Assembly: GCF_009769735.1 (NCBI RefSeq)
Contig: NZ_WSRO01000002.1
Coordinates: forward strand, 5,592,001-5,656,000
DNA: 64,000 nt
DNA from: Streptomyces sp. BA2
GTDB lineage: Bacteria > Actinomycetota > Actinomycetes > Streptomycetales > Streptomycetaceae
Direction of reading: 5' to 3'
Shown here: one piece after another, positions 38,049 to 47,307 of the stretch
Layout: every line of letters begins with the position of its first letter
How positions within the stretch are numbered: the stretch's first letter is position 1
Notes under the pieces: model-generated
Database searches by the model: none
What the model was told of the DNA's origin: nothing
What the model saw: the letters and a program-made list of their open reading frames with translations, nothing else
Program-made: the position numbers and the translations under genes

Positions 38049-39062
38049 TTACGCGGTGGCGTCGGCCTTCTTGCGGCGGACGACGAAGACCGCGCCCGCA
38101 CCGGCGATGACGGCGACACCGCCGACGAGGCCGATGGTCGGCAGCATGGAGCTGGAGCCGGTCTCGGCGAGGTTGCCGGTGGTCGGGATCTCCTTGGCGC
38201 CACCGGTGGGCGTCTTGCCACCGGCGGGCGTCTTGCCGCCCTTGTTCTCCTCGGCCTCGCCCGGGTTCTCGTTGTTGCTGCCGGCCTTCAGGACGGTGAA
38301 CTCGTAGAACGCGAACGCGTTGTGCACGCAGTTCTGCTCGGAGTCGAGGTAGCCGCCGAGGCCGAGCGCGTAGCCGTCACCGGCCGGGGCCTCGGCGCTG
38401 ACGTTGACGCGCAGCTTGATGTCGACCTTCTCCTTGGCACCCAGCTCGGTGCTGCCGAAGTAGAGGCCGCCCGAGACCTCGTCCGCGATGGACTCCCAGG
38501 CCTTGGAGTCGGGGTTGAAGTACTGGATCTGCGCGTAGTTCGCGAGCCAGTCCTTCTCGTCCTCGCTCTCCGTGAAGTTGTCCACGGCGGCGAGCCACTG
38601 GACCTCGCCGAGGTCCTCGTCGCTCGGGTTGGAGGCGGTCAGCTTGAACTGGTGCCAGCCGCTGCCCGCGACGATCTTGCCGGGCAGGCCCGAGAGCCCG
38701 AGCTCCAGCTTCGAGTCGGCGTCCTCGCCGTTCTCGTCGACCGGGCAGTCCGTGGGCTCCGCGGTGGGCTCCCCGGTCGGCGTGGCCGATCCGGTGGGCT
38801 GCTTCGTGGGCGTGGCCGACTCGGTGGCCGTCGCGCTCGGCGCCGGGGTGGCCGACTCGGTGGCCGTCGCGCTGGGCGTGGCCGACCCGGTGGGCGTCGC
38901 GGACTCGGTGGCCGTCGCGCTGGGCGTGGCCGACTCGGTGGCCGACGTGCTCGGGCTCGGCGTGGTGGCGTCGGTCGCGAAGGCGGCAGGGGCCGAAAGC
39001 AGCGCGAGCGGGGCTATGGCGGCGGTCGCGGCCGCGGCGGCCATGACACAGCGAAGCTTCAT
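38049..39062 (-). CDS. LAXTG-anchored surface protein (sortase E substrate)
   Basis: 337-aa exported protein. Signal peptide (1-30, MAAAAATAAIAPLALL), a Ser/Thr/Ala/Pro repeat stalk (about 32-105, TATESATP units), a beta-rich domain with two cysteines, and a C-terminal sorting signal: LAETG (298-302), hydrophobic helix, RRKK tail. LAXTG is the motif of Streptomyces class E sortases. ATG 39062 has GAGGTCTTC upstream; the frame is open further but without a ribosome-binding site. The domain function is unknown; it may be adhesive or structural on aerial hyphae. Confidence 0.88.
   Translation of the reverse strand: MKLRCVMAAAAATAAIAPLALLSAPAAFATDATTPSPSTSATESATPSATATESATPTGSATPSATATESATPAPSATATESATPTKQPTGSATPTGEPTAEPTDCPVDENGEDADSKLELGLSGLPGKIVAGSGWHQFKLTASNPSDEDLGEVQWLAAVDNFTESEDEKDWLANYAQIQYFNPDSKAWESIADEVSGGLYFGSTELGAKEKVDIKLRVNVSAEAPAGDGYALGLGGYLDSEQNCVHNAFAFYEFTVLKAGSNNENPGEAEENKGGKTPAGGKTPTGGAKEIPTTGNLAETGSSSMLPTIGLVGGVAVIAGAGAVFVVRRKKADATA
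38811..38950. repeat. imperfect tandem repeats encoding the Thr/Ser/Ala stalk
   Basis: Alternating units such as GTGGCCGACTCGGTGGCC and GTCGCGCTGGGC repeat five to six times with small changes. Such arrays expand and contract by slippage, so stalk length probably varies between strains. Confidence 0.75.
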
Positions 39063-39335
39063 GAAGACCTCAGGGAGTCCGGCGTACCACCTGGTGGGCG
39101 ATACGGAGGTGGAGGCCTCCGCGGTGGGGACGCGGGTGTGGCCGTTGTTACGCATGCATGACCTGTGTCCCCTGTGAATGGTTGTCCTCGAACTCACAGA
39201 ATTCTTATGTGGCTTGGATCACATGGCCTGCGCGGCGTGGATCACAGAGCTTGTGCGGTCGTCGCCGGGTGCCGTAGAAATTCCTCCGCTCGACGGCGAC
39301 CCGCCGGTGAGCGAGTGGCGTCAGGAGGGGGCGGC

Positions 39336-39749
39336 GTGGCGGAGCCGGATGAGATACGGGACGAGATGCCGGGAGAGATACCGGACGACGTGTGGGAGCG
39401 GTTCGAGCGGGACAGCCTGCGTGACATCCGTACCTCGGCGCCGAAGGAGCCGTCCGCGCGGGCGCGCATGGTGGCCGAACGGCTGCGGCGCCTCGACGAG
39501 GAGGCGGCGCGCCAACAGGCGGCGGACTCCCGGGCGCTGGGCCGCCGGCGCAGGAAGCGCAAGGCGGCGCGGGGGGAGGGTGCCGCCGGGGCGTGGCGCC
39601 CGGACGAGTGGCGTGCAGCACCGACAGGGCCGCGGCGCAGCGCGCGTTCGGAGCGCAGCCGCCGGGTGTGGAGCGTGGTGATCGTGGTGGGCGGCATGGC
39701 GCTGGCGATCGCGCTCCTGAGTCCGTTCCGGTTCTGGATGTGGCAGTAG
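39336..39749 (+). CDS. hypothetical protein with C-terminal membrane anchor (137 aa)
   Basis: GTG start with a strong Shine-Dalgarno (CAGGAGGGGG). The N-terminal two thirds are charged and helical with a basic run LGRRRRKRKAAR at about residues 68-79. One hydrophobic helix (WSVVIVVGGMALAIALL) is near the C-terminus, ending FRFWMWQ. Probably tail-anchored with the bulk in the cytoplasm. No family recognised. The upstream open frame lacks coding character. Confidence 0.78.
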   Translation: MAEPDEIRDEMPGEIPDDVWERFERDSLRDIRTSAPKEPSARARMVAERLRRLDEEAARQQAADSRALGRRRRKRKAARGEGAAGAWRPDEWRAAPTGPRRSARSERSRRVWSVVIVVGGMALAIALLSPFRFWMWQ

Positions 39750-39842
39750 ACGGATCCTGGGGAACCGACCGGAACGATCTTCCGTCGTAGAAGGGGTGCG
39801 GGTGACTCCGCACGATGCGTACGAAAGTGGGGGAGCGGGAAC

Positions 39843-40652
39843 GTGAAGTCAGCTGTGTCGCGTGGCGTGGTGGCCGTTTCGACCGTGGCGGTGCTCGGCC
39901 TGACGGCGGCGTGCAGCGGAAGCGGCGGCGACGGCAAGGACAAGAAGCCGGCGCGGGCGGACGCGACCTCCGCCACGGCGAAGCTGGAGAAGGCGGCGCT
40001 CGCCTCGGGCGACGTCAAGAAGTACAAGGTGGAGGCCACGAAGGAGGCCGGGCAGTCCGGGGACTCCGGGGACTCCGGGAAGTCCGGGGGCAAGGCCACG
40101 CCTCCCGCCGGACGCGTGAACCCGGCCGAGTGCCGCCCGCTGTCCGAGATGCTCATGGCCGACGCCCCGCCGAAGTCGAAGGCTCACGTCAGCCGCACGC
40201 TGACCAGCACCGATGTCGCGGACACCACGACGACCGAGGTCGTGCTGCTGGCGTACGGCAAGGCCGACGCCGAGAACACCATGGACGCGCTGCGTACGGC
40301 GACGAAGTCGAGGAAGTGCGCCACGTTCGGGGACGGCGGCCACCGGTACATCGGCGTCAGGCCGCAGCCCGGGCCGGTCGGCGGCGACGAGGCCGTCTCG
40401 TACAAGCTCGCGAGCCGTGCCGGTGAGTTCCTCCACCGGGACCGCGTCACGGTCGTACGCAGCGGCTCGACGCTGATCGCCTTCCGCGCCTCGAACATCT
40501 TCGACCCCGAGTCGGCCCGTGACGACCAGCAGGGCGAGGCCGCCGGGCTGCCCGAGAAGTTCCGTGACGGCGTGAAGGGCGACCCGAAGGTGGCCGACGC
40601 GATCGTCGACGCGCAGCTCGCGAAGCTGGGGAAGCTGGCCGGAGAGAAGTAG
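39843..40652 (+). CDS. hypothetical lipoprotein (269 aa)
   Basis: Signal peptide with lipobox LTAAC (Cys at about residue 24), followed by a Gly/Ser/Lys-rich spacer with three GDSG-like units and a globular domain of ~200 residues containing three cysteines. GTG start after GGGGGAGCGGG. No catalytic motif is recognised; the general pattern fits the sensor-like lipoproteins common in Streptomyces. A terminator lies 30 bp downstream. Confidence 0.82.
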   Translation: MKSAVSRGVVAVSTVAVLGLTAACSGSGGDGKDKKPARADATSATAKLEKAALASGDVKKYKVEATKEAGQSGDSGDSGKSGGKATPPAGRVNPAECRPLSEMLMADAPPKSKAHVSRTLTSTDVADTTTTEVVLLAYGKADAENTMDALRTATKSRKCATFGDGGHRYIGVRPQPGPVGGDEAVSYKLASRAGEFLHRDRVTVVRSGSTLIAFRASNIFDPESARDDQQGEAAGLPEKFRDGVKGDPKVADAIVDAQLAKLGKLAGEK

Positions 40653-40682
40653 CGGCGCCCGGAGCAGGGTGACGGCAGAGCG

Positions 40683-40715
40683 AAGGGCCCCGCGGGACGG
40701 ATCCGCGGGGCCCTT
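40683..40715 (+). terminator. terminator after the lipoprotein gene
   Basis: AAGGGCCCCGCGG-GACGGAT-CCGCGGGGCCCTT: 13-bp perfect stem with a 7-nt loop. Confidence 0.88.
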
Positions 40716-41057
40716 GGCCGTCAGCACCGACGTCAGGGCAGCGTCGGTGCCACGGAGCGGCGCCGGGGGGAGTGCGCCGCGAGCCTGAGGGGCGCTGGTG
40801 GCCTACCCGGCGCACGAGGGGCGCACGGGTGGTCTCGACCAATGGCAATGGAGTTGTGCAGAACCGTATGTGCGGCCTGTCCTGCTAGGCATCGTGCTGG
40901 ATGCGCCGTGACCCGCGCAACCGGTTCGACATGATCCAGACGAACAGGGGCGGCTGGGTCCTTGCGCGGGGGCGGGAGAGCCCAAGAGCTGAGGGGCCTG
41001 GGGACTGGGAGACGGTTGGGAAGACGGCCGGGGACGGGACGGGCCGGGGACGGATCA

Positions 41058-41098
<41 letters not shown>

Positions 41099-41199
41099 GG
41101 AGGCCGGTCGGCTCCGGGCGTCCCCGAAGCCGACCGTTCCCTGGGTGACCGGGCTGCTGTCCCCTGCCGTCCGGTCACGTCTCTGGAGCGAGGTCCCAC

Positions 41200-41220
41200 G
41201 GCGCACACGAGGTGTGCGCC
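41200..41220. repeat. hairpin near chorismate mutase 3' end
   Basis: GGCGCACAC-GAG-GTGTGCGCC, 9-bp perfect stem, 160 bp beyond the chorismate mutase stop on the minus strand. Possible distal terminator. Confidence 0.5.
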
Positions 41221-41379
41221 TCATCGCTCCAGCGGAGCCACGCGTGGTTTTTCCGTGCCCGCCCCTGGCTGGCACGGACATCGGGACCAACGAAGTCCCT
41301 CCGGGCCTGGTCACGCGCCGTACGGGTGAGAGCGGGCCCGAACTCAGGTCCGGTGGCGGCTGGAGGGCGCCGGAGGCGG

Positions 41380-41694
41380 TCAGACCCGGCCCCTGCACAG
41401 CTCGAGGAGCGTCATCGCGAGCGACGTACCGGGCTTGCCGAGTGCGTCCCTGTAGTGGGCGAGGACCTCCATCTCGCGCGAGAGATTGACGCGGCGGCCG
41501 CCCGAACCGATCCGGGCCTCCTGGATGACGGCCGACACGGCCATCCGTTCCTGTACGAGACCGATGATGCGGTCGTCGAGTGCGTCGATGCGGTCGCGTG
41601 CGCCCTCGATCACATCGGCGGCCTCGGGGGTGCGGGCGCCGGTCTTGTCGGCCTGGTCGGTCTTGTGGGTCTTGTGGGTCGTGGCGATGGTCAT
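41380..41694 (-). CDS. chorismate mutase (AroQ class)
   Basis: 104-aa all-helical chorismate mutase converting chorismate to prephenate for Phe and Tyr synthesis. The domain shows ARDRIDALDDRIIGLVQERM with the first catalytic Arg, RRVNLSREMEVLAHYRD, and the closing LLELCRGRV. ATG 41694 is selected by GAGGAG 9 nt upstream; the frame is open 51 codons further, but that part is the leader region. A leader peptide rich in Phe and Tyr and a terminator hairpin precede it, indicating attenuation. The N-terminus has a THKTHKT run. Confidence 0.9.
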   Translation of the reverse strand: MTIATTHKTHKTDQADKTGARTPEAADVIEGARDRIDALDDRIIGLVQERMAVSAVIQEARIGSGGRRVNLSREMEVLAHYRDALGKPGTSLAMTLLELCRGRV

Positions 41695-41755
41695 CTGGGG
41701 CTCCTCGTCGGATGGGGAGGCAGCCCCGGAGCGACAAGGTCCGGAAATGACAGAA

Positions 41756-41782
41756 CGCCCCGGGCCTTGTCGGCCCGGGGCG
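41756..41782 (-). terminator. attenuator terminator upstream of chorismate mutase
   Basis: On the minus strand CGCCCCGGGCC-GACAA-GGCCCGGGGCG (11-bp perfect stem) is followed by TTCTGTCATTT. It lies between the leader peptide stop (41807) and the chorismate mutase start (41694), so it ends transcription inside the leader. Confidence 0.85.
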
Positions 41783-41806
41783 CCTGGGAAGTCGCTTGTC
41801 AGTGGA

Positions 41807-41878
41807 TCAAGCAGCTCGACCATGGCAGCCGGCGGGCCGGTTGCCATAGGTAAAGAGGAAGCTGAGGTGCTTGGTCAC
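41807..41878 (-). CDS. putative Phe/Tyr leader peptide (23 aa)
   Basis: GTG-started ORF encoding VTKHLSFLFTYGN and a short tail ending RAA. Residues 7, 9 and 11 are Phe, Phe and Tyr, so ribosome progress would report aromatic aminoacyl-tRNA supply. The end of the ORF contains the inverted repeat GGCAACCGGC and GCCGGCTGCC (one mismatch), a candidate pause or antiterminator hairpin, and the terminator follows 24 nt later. The start codon has only a weak Shine-Dalgarno. The role is inferred from architecture. Confidence 0.7.
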   Translation of the reverse strand: MTKHLSFLFTYGNRPAGCHGRAA

Positions 41879-42100
41879 GAGGCCAGTATGCCCCCCGGCG
41901 CGCGTGCCTGGTCAACACGGGTTCCGTGGCGGCTCGGATGCTGAGACGTCCGCCGGCAGCCCGCGCGTGGGGCGGGGCTCCGTCGGATGCGACGAAGGGG
42001 GTGCCCGCGAGCCCGTTAGAATCGACAAAACAGACCCCCTGCTCACGCACGAGCCCCAGCTCACGCTCAAGCTCACGCTCAACGCCGGAAGGCCGCCGCC

Positions 42101-43687
42101 GTGCCATCAGCGTCCCCCGCTGCCGCCGCCCCCGACACCGTTCTGGTCGTCGACTTCGGAGCGCAGTACGCCCAGCTCATCGCCCGCCGCGTCCGTGAGG
42201 CCCGGATCTACAGCGAGATCGTGCCGAGCAGCATGCCGGTCTCCGAGATGCTCGCGAAGAACCCCGCCGCGATCATCCTCTCCGGCGGCCCCTCGTCGGT
42301 GTACGCGGACGAGGCCCCGCGCCTGGACCGCGCGATCTTCGAGGCCGGCGTCCCCGTCTTCGGCATGTGCTACGGCTTCCAGCTGATGGCGACCACCCTC
42401 GGCGGCACCGTCGACAACACGGGCGCGCGGGAGTACGGACGTACGCCCCTGGCCGTATCCAAGCCCGGCTCGACGCTCTTCGAGGGCACCCCGACCGAGC
42501 AGTCCGTGTGGATGTCGCACGGCGACGCGTGCAGCGCGGCGCCCGAGGGCTTCTCCGTCACCGCGTCCACGGACGTCGTGCCGGTCGCGGCCTTCGAGGA
42601 CGACGAGAAGAAGCTGTACGGCGTGCAGTACCACCCCGAGGTCATGCACTCCACGCACGGCCAGCAGGTGCTCGAGCACTTCCTCTACCGGGGCGCTGGC
42701 CTGAAGCCCGACTGGACCACCGGCAACATCGTCGAGGAGCAGATCACCGCGATCCGCGAGCAGGTCGGCAACAAGCGCGCGATCTGCGGTCTGTCCGGCG
42801 GCGTCGACTCCGCCGTGGCCGCCGCCCTCGTACAGAAGGCCATCGGTTCGCAGCTGACCTGTGTGTACGTCGACCACGGTCTGATGCGCAAGGGTGAGAC
42901 CGAGCAGGTCGAGAAGGACTTCGTCGCGGCCACGGGCGTGCAGCTCAAGGTCGTCGACGCGCAGGAGCGCTTCCTCAGCGCCCTCGCCGGGGTCTCCGAC
43001 CCCGAGCAGAAGCGGAAGATCATCGGCCGCGAGTTCATCCGCGTCTTCGAGCAGGCCCAGGCGGAGATCGTCGCCGAGGCGCCGGGTGACCAGCCCGTCG
43101 AGTTCCTGGTCCAGGGCACGCTCTACCCCGACGTCGTCGAGTCCGGCGGCGGCACCGGCACCGCGAACATCAAGTCCCACCACAACGTGGGCGGGCTCCC
43201 CGAGGACCTTGAGTTCCAGCTGATCGAGCCGCTGCGCCAGCTCTTCAAGGACGAAGTGCGGATGGTCGGACAGGAGCTCGGTCTGCCGGACGAGATCGTC
43301 CAGCGCCAGCCCTTCCCCGGCCCCGGCCTCGGCATCCGCATCGTCGGCGACGTCACCAAGGAGCGCCTCGACCTGCTCCGTGAGGCCGACGCCATCGCCC
43401 GCGAGGAGCTGACCGCGGCCGGTCTCGACCGTGAGATCTGGCAGTGTCCCGTCGTGCTGCTCGCGGACGTGCGCAGCGTGGGCGTGCAGGGCGACGGCCG
43501 GACGTACGGCCACCCGATCGTGCTGCGGCCCGTCTCGTCCGAGGACGCCATGACGGCCGACTGGACCCGCATGCCGTACGAGGTCCTCGCGAAGATCTCG
43601 ACGCGCATCACGAACGAGGTCGCCGACGTCAACCGCGTCGTCCTCGACGTGACGAGCAAGCCGCCGGGCACCATCGAGTGGGAGTAG
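42101..43687 (+). CDS. guaA: GMP synthase (glutamine-hydrolysing)
   Basis: 528-aa GMP synthetase: XMP + ATP + glutamine to GMP. The N-terminal class I amidotransferase has Cys90 in GMCYGFQ and the His/Glu pair in YHPEVMHS. The ATP-pyrophosphatase domain carries the PP-loop LSGGVDSAV, and the dimerisation domain ends [11 protein letters not shown] start. TAGAAT at 42017-42022 is a plausible -10 element. A terminator follows at 43709. Confidence 0.97.
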   Translation: MPSASPAAAAPDTVLVVDFGAQYAQLIARRVREARIYSEIVPSSMPVSEMLAKNPAAIILSGGPSSVYADEAPRLDRAIFEAGVPVFGMCYGFQLMATTLGGTVDNTGAREYGRTPLAVSKPGSTLFEGTPTEQSVWMSHGDACSAAPEGFSVTASTDVVPVAAFEDDEKKLYGVQYHPEVMHSTHGQQVLEHFLYRGAGLKPDWTTGNIVEEQITAIREQVGNKRAICGLSGGVDSAVAAALVQKAIGSQLTCVYVDHGLMRKGETEQVEKDFVAATGVQLKVVDAQERFLSALAGVSDPEQKRKIIGREFIRVFEQAQAEIVAEAPGDQPVEFLVQGTLYPDVVESGGGTGTANIKSHHNVGGLPEDLEFQLIEPLRQLFKDEVRMVGQELGLPDEIVQRQPFPGPGLGIRIVGDVTKERLDLLREADAIAREELTAAGLDREIWQCPVVLLADVRSVGVQGDGRTYGHPIVLRPVSSEDAMTADWTRMPYEVLAKISTRITNEVADVNRVVLDVTSKPPGTIEWE

Positions 43688-43708
43688 TCCTCCCCGCAGA
43701 GCTGACAC

Positions 43709-43736
43709 GGCGCCGTCCACCGAGGTGGGCGGCGCC
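43709..43736. terminator. terminator between guaA and the PPOX gene
   Basis: GGCGCCGTCCACC-GA-GGTGGGCGGCGCC, 13-bp stem with one wobble pair, between convergent genes. Confidence 0.8.
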
Positions 43737-43748
43737 AGTCCCCGTATG

Positions 43749-44228
43749 TCAGGTCCGCCTGGTCGTCCGCGTGGGGGCGCCCGGCTTCCACAGCTGCACC
43801 GCCATGTACTTCTCGTCCTCGATGTACGTCCGGACCACCTCCGTCAGTTCTGTACGGAAGAGGTGGAACGCGTCCGGGTCCGGCGGGTCCACCTCGCCCG
43901 TGTACCGCGCGATGAGCTCGGGGTCGTCGGCCTCGATCGCCCGCCCGGAGATCCGGATGTCGCCGCCGGCCATCTCCGTGCCCGCTCCCGGGTTCGCCTG
44001 GATCGAGAAGCGCGGATCGCGGCGCAGGTCGAGCGCCTTCATCGAGTTCGGCATCATGCCGAGCCACAACTCCCCGTACAGGAAGCGGACTTCGAGCCCC
44101 GTCGTGCGCGGCGACCCGTCCTTGCGCAGGGTCGCCAGGATGTGGTGTGTGAACTGGCCGAACCGCTCTTCGGCGGTCCGCGCGAAGGTGGGTTCTGCCG
44201 CGGTGAAGTCTGCCCAGTTCGTCGTCAT
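43749..44228 (-). CDS. pyridoxamine 5'-phosphate oxidase family protein
   Basis: 159-aa split-beta-barrel flavin-binding protein. HHILATLRKDGSPRTTGLEV, LWLGMMPNSMKALDLRRDPR and HLFRTELTEVVRTYI match PPOX-class proteins that bind FMN or F420. The exact substrate is unknown; this subgroup is not the pdxH enzyme. ATG start. Transcribed alone, convergent with guaA. Confidence 0.88.
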   Translation of the reverse strand: MTTNWADFTAAEPTFARTAEERFGQFTHHILATLRKDGSPRTTGLEVRFLYGELWLGMMPNSMKALDLRRDPRFSIQANPGAGTEMAGGDIRISGRAIEADDPELIARYTGEVDPPDPDAFHLFRTELTEVVRTYIEDEKYMAVQLWKPGAPTRTTRRT

Positions 44229-44367
44229 ACACCGAGTGTCCCGCCAATACCCGACACCTACTGTCCGGCATTGCGCCCCGATTGCGCACTCTCTTCACAG
44301 GGAGCCCCTGTCTTCCTGCGCTGACCGGCGGTAACTTCCGCTCCGTACAGCCAGGGATGGAGGACAC

Positions 44368-45153
44368 ATGCAGGCGCCCACACCGATACCCGTCGAGCGG
44401 TTGCAGTTCGCGATGCCGCCGGTGCACGACTCGTTGGCGGACGAACGGCTCTACCGCAAGGAACGGCTCGCCGGGGCGCTGCGGATCTTCGGGCGGCTCG
44501 GATACGAGGACGGGGTGTCCGGGCACATCACCGCGCGGGACCCGGAGCACGAGGACTGTTTCTGGGTGAACCCCTTCGGGATGCCCTTCAAGCACGTCAC
44601 CGTGGGCGATCTGGTCCTCGCCAACGCGGAGGGGCAGGTCGTCGAGGGCCGCCACCACGTCAATCAGGCCGCCTTCACCGTCCACGCGCAGGCGCACCTG
44701 GCGCGGCCCGACGTGGTCGCCGTCGCGCACTGCCACTCGCTGCACGGCCGCGCCCTGTCCACACTCGGCGAACTCCTCGACCCGATCACCCAGGAGTCCT
44801 GCGCCTTCTACGAGAGCCATGCGCTGTACGACGGCTACACGGGCGTCGTCGTGGACTCGGACGAGGGCCGGCGGATCGCCACCGCGCTCGGCGACCACAA
44901 GGCCGTCATCCTGCGCAACCACGGCCTGCTCACCGTCGGCGACTCCGTCGACGCCGCCGCCTGGTGGTTCCTCACGATGGAGCGCTCCTGCCAGGTACAG
45001 CTGAGCGCGCGGGCCGCGGGCCGCCCGATCCTCATCGGCCACAAGCAGGCGGTGGCGACGCGCGAGCAGCTCGGCAGTGATCTCGTAGCGTGGATCAACT
45101 ACCAGTCCCTGTGGCAGGACATCAGCCGCAGTGAACCGGATCTCCTGGCCTGA
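44368..45153 (+). CDS. class II aldolase/adducin family protein
   Basis: 261-aa zinc-dependent aldolase-fold protein. The metal ligands appear in AHCHSLHGRALS (two His) and in RNHGLLTVGDSV (third His); a glutamate-bearing segment precedes them. VSGHITARDPEH and WVNPFGMPF form the substrate loop. The length exceeds fuculose aldolases (~215) and fits the adducin-like subgroup common in Actinobacteria. Substrate unknown. ATG after GGAGGAC. Confidence 0.9.
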   Translation: MQAPTPIPVERLQFAMPPVHDSLADERLYRKERLAGALRIFGRLGYEDGVSGHITARDPEHEDCFWVNPFGMPFKHVTVGDLVLANAEGQVVEGRHHVNQAAFTVHAQAHLARPDVVAVAHCHSLHGRALSTLGELLDPITQESCAFYESHALYDGYTGVVVDSDEGRRIATALGDHKAVILRNHGLLTVGDSVDAAAWWFLTMERSCQVQLSARAAGRPILIGHKQAVATREQLGSDLVAWINYQSLWQDISRSEPDLLA

Positions 45154-45160
45154 GTGTGAT

Positions 45161-45192
45161 CCTGGCCCTGGCCCTGGCCCTGGGCCTGGGCC
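45161..45192. repeat. short CTGGCC tandem repeat
   Basis: Five to six copies of CCTGGC/CCTGGG just after the aldolase stop. Simple repeat; no known role. Confidence 0.7.
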
Positions 45193-45334
45193 GACGGCTC
45201 CCGCCGTCAACCCGCGTACGGGGAAATCACCCTCGCTGACCTGACCCGGGGAACCCGATCGTCTTCCAGTACGGCACAATCCCCTTCCATCGCAAGGAAG
45301 TTCACGTTTCGTTGTTCGAACGAGGGCGGGGAAG

Positions 45335-46612
45335 GTGGCGTACGCGGTGGCGGTGCAGGAGGCGCGGCAGGGCGCACACGGGGGCGGCTGCACATGCGGC
45401 GACTGCCCGCACGGTGCGCGCGAGGGGCATCGGCGTGCCGTGGCCGCATTCCTCGCCAAGCGCGACGAGTTGGCGGCGGGGCAGGGGCTGCCCGCGGCGG
45501 TCGCCCACTCGGCGGGCGCTTCCCGGCAGTGGGTGTCGGACGAGCTGACCCAGTCCGCGCGCGCTGTCGCCGAACGCGGCAGGGCCGAGGGCGAGGCCTG
45601 GCTCGGCCGCCTCTGGCGCCGCACGGCCGGCGTGGTCTGGGTGGCCGTGGGCGTCCTGCTCCTGGTCCAGGCGCTCACCGCGATCGGCACCGGGTGGACC
45701 CTCGCGCGGACCGCCGGGGTGCTCGCGGCCGTGGTCGTCGCCGGCCTGCTGACCGGTGCCGGATACGTGCACCGGGCGCGCGGCGGTGTCCTCGCGCCGC
45801 TGATAGGGGAGGACAACCGCCTCTCCACCTCCCGTGCGGTGGCCGCCTGTTGGGTCCTCCTCGTCGTCTTCGCGGTGCTCGTCCTCGTCGGCGAGCTCGC
45901 CGGGGCGTCGGGCCACCGTGAGCGGGACGAACTGATCGCCGGGCTCGAGCTCGCCCGCGCAGCCGGTGCCGTGACCGTCCTCGCCGTGGTCTGCGGGGTC
46001 GCCGTGCTCGTACGCCGCGTGGTGGGCCTGCGCGTCCTCGGCCAGCGGCTGCAGAAGGTGCCCGCCGACCGGCCCCGGGCCGCCGACCTGCTCACCGACG
46101 ACGCGGGCCGCGGCAGCTTCGCGGACGCGCAGTACGTCCTGGTCAGCGCCGTCGCCATGATCTTCGCCGCCGTACGGCTCGCGCGCCGTCCCGAGCAGCT
46201 GCCCGACCTGCCGTGGGGCCTTGCCCTCCTCGTCCTGGTGTCTGCGGCGACGTACCTCGCGGGCAAGTACGCCGAGGGCGGCCGGCCCGTGATCCTCTCC
46301 GTGGTGCGCGCCCGGGAGGCGGGCGATCTCGACGCCCCCATCCGCACGGGCGACGACATCGAGATCCGCGGCGCCGGATTCGTGCCTCCCGGCGCGCAGA
46401 CCGCCGACCGTCTCGCCCGGATGGTCGTTCGCATCGGCGCCGTGCACGTCCATGTGCCGCTCGTCCCCGTGCCCGGCGGATTCACCAACCCGACCGACGC
46501 GGCCTTGATCGTCCCCGTGCCGGTCGACGTGGAGCCGGGGCGCGTCGACGTCCAAGTGATCACGGCGGCGGGCGTGGAGACGAACCGCTGCACGATCGAC
46601 GTCACGGACTGA
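45335..46612 (+). CDS. multi-spanning membrane protein with N-terminal Cys motif and C-terminal beta domain
   Basis: 425 aa. The N-terminus carries HGGGCTCGDCPHGAREGHRR, a CxCxxCxH arrangement that could bind a metal. Two to four hydrophobic pairs follow (about 95-155, 168-190, 208-230, 262-305), then a soluble domain with TGDDIEIRGAGFVPPGA, reminiscent of IPT/TIG beta-sandwiches. No family name is known to me. GTG start after GGGGAAGG. It stands alone between aldolase and DoxX genes. Confidence 0.8.
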   Translation: MAYAVAVQEARQGAHGGGCTCGDCPHGAREGHRRAVAAFLAKRDELAAGQGLPAAVAHSAGASRQWVSDELTQSARAVAERGRAEGEAWLGRLWRRTAGVVWVAVGVLLLVQALTAIGTGWTLARTAGVLAAVVVAGLLTGAGYVHRARGGVLAPLIGEDNRLSTSRAVAACWVLLVVFAVLVLVGELAGASGHRERDELIAGLELARAAGAVTVLAVVCGVAVLVRRVVGLRVLGQRLQKVPADRPRAADLLTDDAGRGSFADAQYVLVSAVAMIFAAVRLARRPEQLPDLPWGLALLVLVSAATYLAGKYAEGGRPVILSVVRAREAGDLDAPIRTGDDIEIRGAGFVPPGAQTADRLARMVVRIGAVHVHVPLVPVPGGFTNPTDAALIVPVPVDVEPGRVDVQVITAAGVETNRCTIDVTD

Positions 46613-46774
46613 GCGGCGCGGCGGACGAAACGACGGACTGAGCTCCCCCGGCCCGGCTCCGGGTCGGGCATCGCGAATTCGGTGCAAGCCACTGAGCAGG
46701 GCCCCCTCTTCGTACGTATCGTCAGATGACGGGTCAATGGGCGAGGCGGGTCAACGGGAGAGGCGGCCAGGGCG

Positions 46775-47299
46775 ATGGCTCACGGCATGCGCAACGACAG
46801 CCACACCAGCTACGTCAGAAGCAGCGGCTGGCGGGAGAGCGCTTCCCGATACGCCCTGCTCCCGCTCCGGATCTTCCTCGGCGTGACGTTCATCTACGCG
46901 GGCCTGGACAAGCTCACCGACAGCGCCTTCATGTCGGCCGACGGAGACGGATCCATCGGCCAGCAGATGGAAGACATCCGCAGCCTCTCCGCCGTCCCTG
47001 ACCTCGTCGACCTCGCCCTCAAGAGCCCCGTCGGCTTCGGCTACGCCATCGCCCTGGGTGAACTGGCCGTCGGCATCGGCACCCTCATCGGCCTGTTCGC
47101 CCGGATCGCCGCGCTCGGCGGTGCGCTGATCTCGCTCAGCCTCTGGCTGACCATGAGCTGGTCCATCGAGCCCTACTACTACGGCAACGACCTGGCCTAC
47201 CTGATGGCCTGGCTCCCGCTGATCCTCGCGGGGGCGTCCATCTTCTCGGTCGACGCGATGCTCGCGGCCCGGCGCAGGCACTCTTCGGGACTCGGCTAG
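46775..47299 (+). CDS. DoxX family membrane protein
   Basis: 174-aa DoxX-type protein with four hydrophobic helices. LLPLRIFLGVTFIYAGLDKL near residue 33 is the family hallmark, followed by ALGELAVGIGTLIGLF and a C-terminal YYYGNDLAYLMAWLPL. In mycobacteria DoxX works with SodA and SseA in redox defence; here no partner is adjacent. ATG start. Confidence 0.92.
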   Translation: MAHGMRNDSHTSYVRSSGWRESASRYALLPLRIFLGVTFIYAGLDKLTDSAFMSADGDGSIGQQMEDIRSLSAVPDLVDLALKSPVGFGYAIALGELAVGIGTLIGLFARIAALGGALISLSLWLTMSWSIEPYYYGNDLAYLMAWLPLILAGASIFSVDAMLAARRRHSSGLG

Positions 47300-47307
47300 G
47301 CGTCCGG

